Assembly (NCBI GenBank): GCA_011048835.1
Contig: DSDF01000041.1
Location: 1 to 33,560, forward strand
Length of the DNA: 33,560 nt
From: Methanoculleus sp.
GTDB lineage: Archaea; Halobacteriota; Methanomicrobia; Methanomicrobiales; Methanomicrobiaceae
Reading direction: 5' to 3'
A program made the position numbers and the translations under genes. Positions 8,464-14,925 of the stretch are shown piece after piece (positions within the stretch are counted from its first letter, which is position 1; each line of letters begins with the position of its first letter). Under the pieces are notes generated by a model. That model was not told the DNA's origin, did not search any database, and saw nothing but the letters and a program-made list of their open reading frames with translations.

Positions 8464-9435
8464 ATGAATATCCTGATGCAGTGGAAGGCCGCTTTGTCCG
8501 GTCAGAACAGAAAACTACTATGCAACGCTCCACCAACACACCTGTACTGGATAGATCCGTGTTCCCGGAAAGAACACCGTGCAGGAGGAACCACCATCTC
8601 ATCACCCCCCTACTACGCAAAAGACGGATTCGAACTCCACCTTACCGACTGCATCAGCTGCATGGAAGAACTCCCCGAAGGATCGGTGGATCTCGTATTT
8701 GCCGATCCCCCTTATAATCTCTCCAACGGGGGATTCACCTGCCATGCGGGGAGAAGAGTGCCGGTGCACAAGGGCGACTGGGATGTGAGCAGCGGCGCCG
8801 AAGAGAATTTTGCCTTCCACCTGGCATGGATCAACGCCTGCCGGCGTGTGCTCAAGGCGGACGGATCCATCTGGATCAGCGGTACCTATCACTCGATCTA
8901 CGCGTGCGGCTATGCCCTGCAGGTCGCGGGGTTCCACATTCTCAACGACATCTGCTGGTTCAAACCGAACGCACCCCCGAACCTCAGCCGGAGGTACTTC
9001 ACCGCCAGCCACGAGACCCTTATCTGGGCCCGCAAGAACGCCGAAGGCAAACACACCTTCAACTACGAGGCCATGAAATGCGGCGACTGGCACGAGGCGG
9101 ACATGCTCAAACGGGAAGGAAAACAGATGCGGTCGGTCTGGAGCATCTCCGCCCCCAGGCCGGCGGAGAAGGCACACGGAAGGCACCCCACCCAGAAACC
9201 CCTGCTCCTGCTGCGGCGCATTCTCAGTGCCTGCACACACGAGGGGGACTGCGTCCTCGACCCCTTCACCGGGAGTTCGACAACGGGGCTTGCGGCGTAT
9301 GCAATGCACCGCAGGTTCATCGGCATCGACAGCGACCAGGCGTACCTCGATCTTTCGATCAGGCGCTTCGAGGATCTGCAGCAGACTCGCGTTGGTCATG
9401 AAGGCGAGAAAACGCGGCCCCAGGGGCCGGCATGA
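8464..9435 (+). CDS. Beta-class DNA methyltransferase (adenine-N6 or cytosine-N4), solitary
   Basis: S-adenosylmethionine-dependent amino-methyltransferase with the permuted beta-class motif order. Catalytic motif IV ADPPYNLS (residues 80-87) comes first; HPTQKP (241-246) and the AdoMet-binding LDPFTGSSTTGLAA (265-278) are near the C-terminus. The conserved region begins only at about residue 50. The first 44 codons look like untranslated sequence, and no ribosome-binding site precedes ATG 8464. A strong AGGAGGAA at 8583-8590 instead points to codon ATC at 8596, so the true start is uncertain. No restriction endonuclease is adjacent. Target specificity cannot be read from sequence. Confidence 0.9.
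   Translation: MNILMQWKAALSGQNRKLLCNAPPTHLYWIDPCSRKEHRAGGTTISSPPYYAKDGFELHLTDCISCMEELPEGSVDLVFADPPYNLSNGGFTCHAGRRVPVHKGDWDVSSGAEENFAFHLAWINACRRVLKADGSIWISGTYHSIYACGYALQVAGFHILNDICWFKPNAPPNLSRRYFTASHETLIWARKNAEGKHTFNYEAMKCGDWHEADMLKREGKQMRSVWSISAPRPAEKAHGRHPTQKPLLLLRRILSACTHEGDCVLDPFTGSSTTGLAAYAMHRRFIGIDSDQAYLDLSIRRFEDLQQTRVGHEGEKTRPQGPA
8583..8590 (+). promoter_or_regulatory. Strong internal Shine-Dalgarno in the methyltransferase frame
   Basis: AGGAGGAA lies 5 nt (7 nt from the GGAGG core) before an in-frame ATC at 8596, exactly where homologues of this class would be expected to begin. There is no ATG, GTG or TTG in this frame between about 8497 and that point. Confidence 0.55.
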
Positions 9436-9482
9436 CGCACTGCCGCAGCACGGATGCGTCCCCGTTCCTGACTGCCGGTGAC

Positions 9483-9501
9483 GGGGCCTCATGCAGGCCC
9501 C
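9483..9501. terminator. GC-rich hairpin between convergent genes
   Basis: GGGGCCT (9483-9489), loop CATGC, AGGCCCC (9495-9501) form a perfect 7-bp stem between the ends of the methyltransferase (+) and ferritin-like gene (-). No U-run follows directly. A T6 tract lies at 9568-9573 on the + strand and could serve as an archaeal-type terminator for the methyltransferase transcript. Confidence 0.4.
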
Positions 9502-9564
9502 CTCACACAGCAGATGGCTTCCGGCGCAGGACCGTTCGGATGGAGCCGGCGAACCGCCAGCTCT

Positions 9565-9870
9565 CTATTTTTTCAGTTTCGCGATCTCTTCCTCGACCTC
9601 CTCGGCGCCTTCCCGGTAGAACTCCCCCTCCTCGGGAGCGAGTTCCTTGAGAAGCCTCAGGAACTCCCCGGCATGGACTTTCTCCTCGTTCGCGACATCC
9701 CATAGCACCTTTTTGGCCAGTTCATTGTTGGTGGAGTCGGCGATCTGGACATAGATCTGCACGGCTTCATATTCGGCAGCGACGCTGTACCGTATCGCCC
9801 GCACCAGTTCATTGTGGGTTAATGTTCTCTCTGTTGCGAGCCCGGAAAATGCACTCGAAAATTCAGGCAT
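9565..9870 (-). CDS. Short ferritin-like di-iron protein (encapsulin-cargo-like ferritin family)
   Basis: The 101-aa four-helix-type half ferritin has Glu33 in AAEYEAVQIY and Glu63/His66 in NEEKVHAGEF, giving one E plus one ExxH per chain. A complete di-iron centre would therefore need a dimer, as in encapsulated ferritins and the ferritin-like domain of Pyrococcus encapsulin. The C-terminus is a lysine/glutamate-rich helix (EEVEEEIAKLKK). Start MPEFSSAF is fixed by GGGAGGTGA just upstream, not by the ATG 30 nt earlier. No encapsulin shell gene is in the window, so a free rubrerythrin-like or iron-oxidising role is also possible. Confidence 0.8.
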   Translation of the reverse strand: MPEFSSAFSGLATERTLTHNELVRAIRYSVAAEYEAVQIYVQIADSTNNELAKKVLWDVANEEKVHAGEFLRLLKELAPEEGEFYREGAEEVEEEIAKLKK

Positions 9871-9874
9871 CGAA

Positions 9875-9883
9875 TCACCTCCC
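9875..9883 (-). promoter_or_regulatory. Near-perfect ribosome-binding site of the ferritin-like gene
   Basis: GGGAGGTGA on the minus strand, 4 nt before ATG 9870. It decides the start and suggests strong translation. Confidence 0.75.
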
Positions 9884-9916
9884 TTCGAGGATACCCCCAT
9901 AGATCATACCATTAGA

Positions 9917-9925
9917 AATATATTT
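9917..9925 (-). promoter_or_regulatory. TATA box of the ferritin-like gene
   Basis: AAATATATT on the minus strand, about 50 nt before ATG 9870. The implied start near 9895 leaves a leader of about 25 nt that includes the strong ribosome-binding site. Confidence 0.55.
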
Positions 9926-9952
9926 CGTTGGCAATGGAATATGCCGCGATCA

Positions 9953-9973
9953 ATGCCACCATGTATATGGCAT
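9953..9973. promoter_or_regulatory. Inverted repeat enclosing the TATA box of the orphan gene at 10010
   Basis: ATGCCA (9953-9958) and TGGCAT (9968-9973) flank a TATA-like TGTATATG (9962-9969), with the right arm overlapping the box. A repressor bound here would block TBP. The box is about 45 nt before the ATG, which has GAGGAG upstream. Confidence 0.4.
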
Positions 9974-10009
9974 CAGGAAAAAACGAGATGAGCAGAATCG
10001 AGGAGAAGC

Positions 10010-10402
10010 ATGTCATCCATCAAAGAAGCAATCGCAGATGAAGGAGTACGTGTCGGTGCACAGGTGGATATTCGCACCCTGAAGCGGATCTCAGTGCAAA
10101 GAGATATCAATGTCGTTCTCTACTGGGAGGAGGACATGGGGCGCAAAGCCGATTACGAATCAGATCTGGCGGATAACGGGCACCTCGCCGAAGAAAACAG
10201 GCCGTTTATCACCATCGACGCGTTCCTGAAATTTTTCGCGGAGACCTATGCCATGTTTCCCAAACCGGTGGACGAGCTTCTGGCCGACATTCCCATCGCC
10301 ATCGAGATCACCGCGGTGCGCATGTACATCCCGAAAGGAGAAACCGAAACAAAAACGCTTATTGCAGGGCTGATGCCGTTCCGGGACGAGATGGAGTCCT
10401 GA
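10010..10402 (+). CDS. Orphan protein of unknown function (130 aa)
   Basis: I do not recognise the family. The start is well supported by GAGGAG 4 nt before the ATG and a TATA-like box about 45 nt upstream. The product is acidic and soluble with no membrane segment. It reads as an alpha/beta protein: an N-terminal helix, a strand NINVVLYW-like region (DINVVLYWEEDMG), a helix AFLKFFAETYAMFPKPVDELL, then strands IAIEITAVRMYI and TKTLIAGLMPF. It is divergent from the ferritin-like gene and convergent with the PEP-swivel pseudogene. Confidence 0.75.
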   Translation: MSSIKEAIADEGVRVGAQVDIRTLKRISVQRDINVVLYWEEDMGRKADYESDLADNGHLAEENRPFITIDAFLKFFAETYAMFPKPVDELLADIPIAIEITAVRMYIPKGETETKTLIAGLMPFRDEMES

Positions 10403-10445
10403 ACCGTATCATGAAGAGACCGGGCACGCCATAGGTTACGGTCGT

Positions 10446-11001
10446 TCATGCGGTCGCCACTGGCGATCCCTTCTCGGATAGCTTCGTGATGCTCACCAGG
10501 CCGACGTAGCCGTCGACACTCACCTGATCCCCGGTTGCGATGATCGCCGTTGCTCCGGGAATTCCGGTCACGCAGGGGATCCCGTACTCCCGTGCGATGA
10601 TGGCGCCGTGAATCAGCATCCCGCCTCTCGATGATGCCGGCATACAGCGGCAGGATGAAGGTGATGGTCGAATCGATCGAATCACAGACGAGGAGCATTC
10701 CTTGCCGGAAATCAAACGCGTCGGAAGGTCCGCCCACCACGCGCGCAGTCCCTCGGGCAAAGCCCCTGCTCGCCGGCTGCCCCATCATCTGCCGCACCCG
10801 ACGGGATCCGGCATCTGGGGGTGGCGGGGGAACTTCCTGCAGTGAGGGGGTGTAGCCGGCAACGCAGAATGCCGGCCCGACCTCTTCTGCCGGCAGGCGG
10901 TCCGCATCTCCCATCCCGCTATCACAAAGCCGTCTCCTTCCCTCAAGGACCGCCCGGTCCTCAGGACCGATTTCGTCAAGGCGAAGGAGGATTTTCTCCA
11001 T
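10446..11001 (-). pseudogene. Stand-alone PEP-utilising swivelling (phosphohistidine) domain gene, frameshifted
   Basis: The reading frame from ATG 11001 (good GAGGTG ribosome-binding site) runs through a PEP-synthase-like linker and the strand region ASRGFARGTARVV to YAGIIE at residue 125. Homology then continues in another frame as RGGMLIHGAIIAREYGIPCV, then GIPGATAIIATGDQVSVDGY, to the stop at 10446. The phosphorylatable His of GGMLIHGA is intact. The break is at 10623-10629, where GAGAGG would restore the frame as GAGAGAGG, suggesting loss of one AG unit or an assembly error. No ATP-grasp domain precedes it, so this is the mobile domain alone. It overlaps the FMN-barrel gene by 26 nt, implying translational coupling. 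Confidence 0.82.
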
Positions 11002-11440
11002 CGACGACCACCTCGATCACCTGCTGGAAATGGTGCACGATGCTATAGCGTTCGATATCGGCCCTGAACAGCACCGTCGTCGGGGAGAGAAGGAAATCGA
11101 CACGGTGCGGATGGCGGGCACGGTACGGTCCTTGAAAGAGAAGACGATCCCTCCCGGCGACCGGGCGGGCCTTCCCGAGTGCGGTTACAGCGATGGCATC
11201 ACGAAAATCGGAGACGGTGTTGCTGCGATTGTCGATGAGGAATGCCACTGCAGGGTGGGCGGCGAGATTTTCATAGTTTCTCGTGGCGCGCGTGGTTGCG
11301 AACAGCACGGCACTGAGGTCTTCGAGCACCGTGATTGCAACGATGTTTGCATATGCTCCTGAATGGCTTCTGGTAGCGAGCACCGCAAGTGGCTGTGCGG
11401 CAAAGAGATCCCTGAGAAGCTGGTGCGCATCGATGATCAT
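10976..11440 (-). CDS. Pyridoxamine 5'-phosphate oxidase-like FMN-binding split-barrel protein
   Basis: The 154-aa product fits the PPOX-type split barrel: PLAVLATRSHSGAYANIVAI (first strands), VLFATTRATRNYENLAAHP (flavin/phosphate contact with the conserved RATRNYENL), then VAFLIDNRS. Family members bind FMN, F420 or heme; the ligand and substrate here are undetermined, and F420 is possible in a methanogen. ATG 11440 was chosen because the fold begins there. GAGGT lies about 13 nt upstream, which is somewhat far. The gene is divergent from the prenyltransferase, and its 3' end overlaps the frameshifted PEP-swivel gene. Confidence 0.82.
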   Translation of the reverse strand: MIIDAHQLLRDLFAAQPLAVLATRSHSGAYANIVAITVLEDLSAVLFATTRATRNYENLAAHPAVAFLIDNRSNTVSDFRDAIAVTALGKARPVAGRDRLLFQGPYRARHPHRVDFLLSPTTVLFRADIERYSIVHHFQQVIEVVVDGENPPSP

Positions 11441-11565
11441 CCGGCATGCCGGACCTCTACAGGGGGGTTCACCATGCCATGCATCATAATGAAACCGCCC
11501 GGCGCCATAACCATTAATTGCGTGCAGCACAACCACCCCCTGTCAACGAGGAGGGTGTGCACGGT

Positions 11566-12480
11566 ATGCCGAATGCCGGTATCTGGATCAAAGCCCTGAG
11601 GCTTCCGTTCCTGACGGCGACATTCGTCCCGGTTGCGCTGGGGACGATCATTGCATGGCATGAAACCGGTGCATTCAACGCAGTCCATCTGGTGCTCGCT
11701 ACGGCGGCGGTATCCCTCATCCACCTCGGCGCCAACCTCTCCAACGATTTCTTCGATTTCCAGTCGGAAAACGACCTCATCAACACCGGTTTCAACGCGT
11801 TCAGCGGTGGCAGTAGGGTCATTGCGGACGGCCAGCTCTCACCCGGGGAGGTCTTTTCGGCGGCGGTTCTCTTTTACGGGACCGGCGCCATCGTGGGGCT
11901 CCTGCTGGCATGGCTCACCGGCAGCATCCTCCTTGGAGCACTGGTCATTGCCGGGGTGCTGGCGGGCTATTTCTATACCGCACCACCCCTGAAATTCGCC
12001 TACCGCAGCACGGGCGAACTGGTGAATGTCCTTGCTTTCGGGCCGCTGATCGTGGCTATCGCCTGCCGTGCACAGGGATCAGCGCCGTCACCCGCGGCGA
12101 TCGCCGCATCGATGTTTCCCGGGCTGCTGCTCGGGCTGCTCCTGTTGATCAACGAGTTCCCCGATTACGAGGCCGATATCGGTGCAGAAAAGCGGACGCT
12201 CGTGGTCAGGCTGGGCACGCTGCAGGCGCTGAACCTCCACCATGCAGGGCTCGCCGCCGTATTCCTGCTGGTACCGCTGACGGTCGCCCTCGGCAGCCTG
12301 CCGCCGACTGTCCTCATCACGTTTTTCACCCTCCCGCTGGCCGTCCTGATCGTCCGGCAGACACGCGACCACCTCCACGAAGCCTGCATGCCTGCTTCGG
12401 CAAACGCCCGCTGCTACCAGCTTCACTTCCTGTTCGGTCTGTTTCTCTGCAGCGGAATTCTCGCCGGGCCGCTGATCTGA
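11566..12480 (+). CDS. UbiA-superfamily prenyltransferase, MenA-like
   Basis: The 304-aa integral membrane protein has about eight or nine hydrophobic helices. The first Asp-rich motif is N60-D61-F-F-D64-F-Q-S-E-N-D70, and the second is N196-E-F-P-D200-Y-E-A-D204, which bind Mg-prenyl diphosphate. The GFNAFSGGSRVIADGQLSP segment is typical of 1,4-dihydroxy-2-naphthoate polyprenyltransferase-like members rather than the digeranylgeranylglyceryl-phosphate synthase branch. The aromatic acceptor is unknown; Methanomicrobiales are not known to make menaquinone. ATG 11566 follows GAGGAGG by about 11 nt. It is divergent from the PPOX-like gene and 104 nt upstream of the aldehyde dehydrogenase. Confidence 0.88.
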   Translation: MPNAGIWIKALRLPFLTATFVPVALGTIIAWHETGAFNAVHLVLATAAVSLIHLGANLSNDFFDFQSENDLINTGFNAFSGGSRVIADGQLSPGEVFSAAVLFYGTGAIVGLLLAWLTGSILLGALVIAGVLAGYFYTAPPLKFAYRSTGELVNVLAFGPLIVAIACRAQGSAPSPAAIAASMFPGLLLGLLLLINEFPDYEADIGAEKRTLVVRLGTLQALNLHHAGLAAVFLLVPLTVALGSLPPTVLITFFTLPLAVLIVRQTRDHLHEACMPASANARCYQLHFLFGLFLCSGILAGPLI

Positions 12481-12584
12481 CCTCCCCGGCGCACATCCAT
12501 GCCACTGCGGGAACGGGGAAGGCGGATAGGTCGGCGCGGCCCGGGCAGGAGATAGGAAATACAAGGAACGAGAAAAAGCACTGT

Positions 12585-14027
12585 ATGAAGATGCAAATTG
12601 GCGGCGAATGGACGGAAGCCGCCGGCGGCGCATGGGTCCAGGTGACCAACCCCGCCACCGGGGAGCGTATCGACCACGTCCCCGCGGGCGACCGACGCGA
12701 TGTGGATGCGGCGGTAACCGCAGCCGAATCCGCATTCCCCGGCTGGGAACGCCGGTCTTACGGCGAACGGGGGATGGTCCTCGGCCGCTGCGCCCGCCTG
12801 CTCAGGGAGCGGATCCCTGCACTCGCCCCCGTGCTTACCCGAGAGCAGGGAAAACCCCTTGCCGAGGCGACGGGAGAGCTGATGGGACTCGCCCACGTGT
12901 TGGAACACTACCATTCCATCGCGGGGTCTGTGTCCGGCGAATACCGCAACCTGCGCCTCTACGGCAGCGCCATGGTGACGCACACGCCGCTCGGGGTGGT
13001 GGGGGCGATCATCCCGTGGAATATGCCTGCCCTGCTCATGGGGTGGAAGGTCGGCCCCGCGCTGGTAGCGGGCAATACCATGGTGCTCAAACCGGCCACC
13101 TCCACCCCGCTCACCACGCTCGCACTCGCCGGTCTCTTCGAGGAGGCAGGACTTCCCCCCGGCGTCCTCAATGTCGTTACGGGGAGCGGGCACGCGGCCG
13201 GAGAACCGCTGGTGCTCCACCCGACGGTCAAAAAGGTCTCCTTCACCGGGCAGGTGGAGACCGGAAGACGCATCGCCGAACTGGCCGCCCGGGACTTCAC
13301 ACGGACGACGCTCGAACTGGGAGGGTGCGACCCGATGATCGTATGCGACGACGCCGACATCGGGACGGCGGTGGCGGGCGCGGTCCGGGGGCGGTTTTTC
13401 AACTGCGGTCAGGTCTGCACCGCAGTAAAACGCCTCTACGTCTTCGAGAGCATCGCCGAACATTTTGAGACGCAGCTGGCGGCGCGGGTTGCAGGACTGC
13501 GGGTGGGCAACGGCATGGACCACGGCGTGGACATGGGACCGCTGAACAATGCAGAGCAGCACCGCGCCATCACCGCCCTCGTGGACGGCGTGCAGGAACG
13601 CGGGGAGGGGACCGTGGTTGTCGGGGGAGCGGTTCTGGAGGGAGAGGAATTTGCCCGCGGCAACTTCTACGCCCCCACCCTCGTCACCGAGGTGGCTGCC
13701 GAATCGCCACTCCTCCGGGAGGAGGTCTTCGGCCCGGTGCTCCCCGTGGTGAGGGTGGAAAACCTCGACGACGCCATCGCACAGGCGAATGCATCCCGGT
13801 ACGGCCTCGGGGCCTCGATATGGACGCATGATATCCGGCGGATCACCACCGCATGCGAACAGCTGCAGGCAGGCATCGTCTGGGTCAACCAGCACCTCAG
13901 GATACCGCCGGAAGTGCCCTTCGGAGGGACAAAGGAGAGCGGGATCGGGCGTGAGAACGGGTACGGGTCGATTGATGACTACAGCAACATCAAATCGATC
14001 CTGATAGCCCCGGGGAAGGCTCGATGA
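12585..14027 (+). CDS. NAD(P)-dependent aldehyde dehydrogenase
   Basis: The 480-aa ALDH-superfamily enzyme oxidises an aldehyde to the acid with NAD(P). Visible residues: Asn146 in IIPWNMPA (oxyanion), Lys169 in MVLKPATSTP (cofactor), Glu244 in TLELGGCDP (general base) and nucleophile Cys278 in FFNCGQVCTA. The C-terminal PFGGTKESGIGRENG is also typical. It lacks features that would assign a substrate. F420-pathway lactaldehyde dehydrogenase is one archaeal possibility, but the sequence looks closer to generic bacterial-type ALDHs. The open frame continues upstream inside the prenyltransferase; ATG 12585 is where the family begins. Its stop overlaps the exonuclease III start. Confidence 0.94.
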   Translation: MKMQIGGEWTEAAGGAWVQVTNPATGERIDHVPAGDRRDVDAAVTAAESAFPGWERRSYGERGMVLGRCARLLRERIPALAPVLTREQGKPLAEATGELMGLAHVLEHYHSIAGSVSGEYRNLRLYGSAMVTHTPLGVVGAIIPWNMPALLMGWKVGPALVAGNTMVLKPATSTPLTTLALAGLFEEAGLPPGVLNVVTGSGHAAGEPLVLHPTVKKVSFTGQVETGRRIAELAARDFTRTTLELGGCDPMIVCDDADIGTAVAGAVRGRFFNCGQVCTAVKRLYVFESIAEHFETQLAARVAGLRVGNGMDHGVDMGPLNNAEQHRAITALVDGVQERGEGTVVVGGAVLEGEEFARGNFYAPTLVTEVAAESPLLREEVFGPVLPVVRVENLDDAIAQANASRYGLGASIWTHDIRRITTACEQLQAGIVWVNQHLRIPPEVPFGGTKESGIGRENGYGSIDDYSNIKSILIAPGKAR

Positions 14028-14815
14028 TAAAGGAGCGCTCCGTCAGGCTGATCTCCTGGAATGTCAACGGCCTCCGGGCGATCCTGAAAAAAGGATTCCT
14101 CGAATTTGTTGCACGGGAACAACCCGATATCCTCTGCATCCAGGAAACGAAACTCCAGGAGGAGCAGCTCCCTGCCGAAGTGAGCGGGTTGCCGGGATAC
14201 CGGATCTCTCTGGCATCCGCCGAACGAAAGGGGTACAGCGGCGTCGCATTGCTCTCACGCACCGCACCGGCATGGGTGGAGAGGGGGTTTGGCGCGAGCC
14301 GCTTCGATACCGAAGGCCGCATCCTCATCGCCGGGTTTCCCGACTTTGACCTCTATACCATCTATTTTCCCAACGGAAAGGCCTCGGACGAGCGGCTGCG
14401 CTACAAGCTCGATTTCTACGACGCCTGCCTCGACCGGATGAAACAGAGCATCGAAGGCGGCAGGGAAGTCGTGCTCTGCGGCGACGTGAACACCGCCCAT
14501 GCGGAAATCGATCTCGCGCGCCCGATGCAGAACCGGACGGTCTCCGGATTCCTCCCCGAAGAACGGGCCTGGATCGACCGGCTGATCGCGGAGGGGTTTG
14601 TGGATACCTTCAGGATGGTCTCCCGCGAGGGAGGCCACTATACCTGGTGGGACCAAAAAAGCCGCGCGCGGGAGAGAAACGTCGGGTGGAGGATCGATTA
14701 TTTCTTCGTGAGCGAGGGGCTTACAGGCAGCGTCGCCGGAACCGGCATCCATCCGCAGGTCATGGGCTCCGACCACTGCCCCATATCCCTCGTGCTTGAC
14801 GGCGTGAACATCTGA
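14024..14815 (+). CDS. xth: Exodeoxyribonuclease III / AP endonuclease
   Basis: This base-excision-repair AP endonuclease and 3'-5' exonuclease has 263 aa, the usual length. Active-site motifs of the EEP fold are present: SWNVNGLRA, IQETKLQ with the Mg-binding Glu, GDVNTAHAEIDLARP, WRIDYFFVS, and the terminal GSDHCPISL with the catalytic Asp-His. The ATG overlaps the TGA of the aldehyde dehydrogenase in ATGA, so translation is probably coupled even though the functions are unrelated. Repair of aldehyde-damaged DNA is only speculation. Confidence 0.95.
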   Translation: MIKERSVRLISWNVNGLRAILKKGFLEFVAREQPDILCIQETKLQEEQLPAEVSGLPGYRISLASAERKGYSGVALLSRTAPAWVERGFGASRFDTEGRILIAGFPDFDLYTIYFPNGKASDERLRYKLDFYDACLDRMKQSIEGGREVVLCGDVNTAHAEIDLARPMQNRTVSGFLPEERAWIDRLIAEGFVDTFRMVSREGGHYTWWDQKSRARERNVGWRIDYFFVSEGLTGSVAGTGIHPQVMGSDHCPISLVLDGVNI

Positions 14816-14925
14816 GCACGGTACATGGGGCGCATTCCCCGGAGTGCTCTTCCAGCCATCTATTTATGTCATGACACAACCACACAGTATCATCCGGCCG
14901 TGGCGCCCGGACGCAGGGATGGACG

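Noticed and set aside
9432-9705. Small + strand genes between the methyltransferase and ferritin genes
   Set aside because: They run antisense into the ferritin-like gene and show no ribosome-binding site or protein-like composition.
9565-10402. Encapsulin nanocompartment operon
   Set aside because: The ferritin-like gene fits the cargo type, but the neighbouring 130-aa protein is far too short for a shell protein and no encapsulin is in the window.
11910-12584. N-terminal extension of the aldehyde dehydrogenase frame
   Set aside because: It overlaps the UbiA-type gene in another frame and is Arg/Pro-rich. The ALDH family begins at ATG 12585.
12423-13895. 490-aa open frame on the - strand
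   Set aside because: Antisense to the aldehyde dehydrogenase, which shows Cys278, Glu244 and Asn146.
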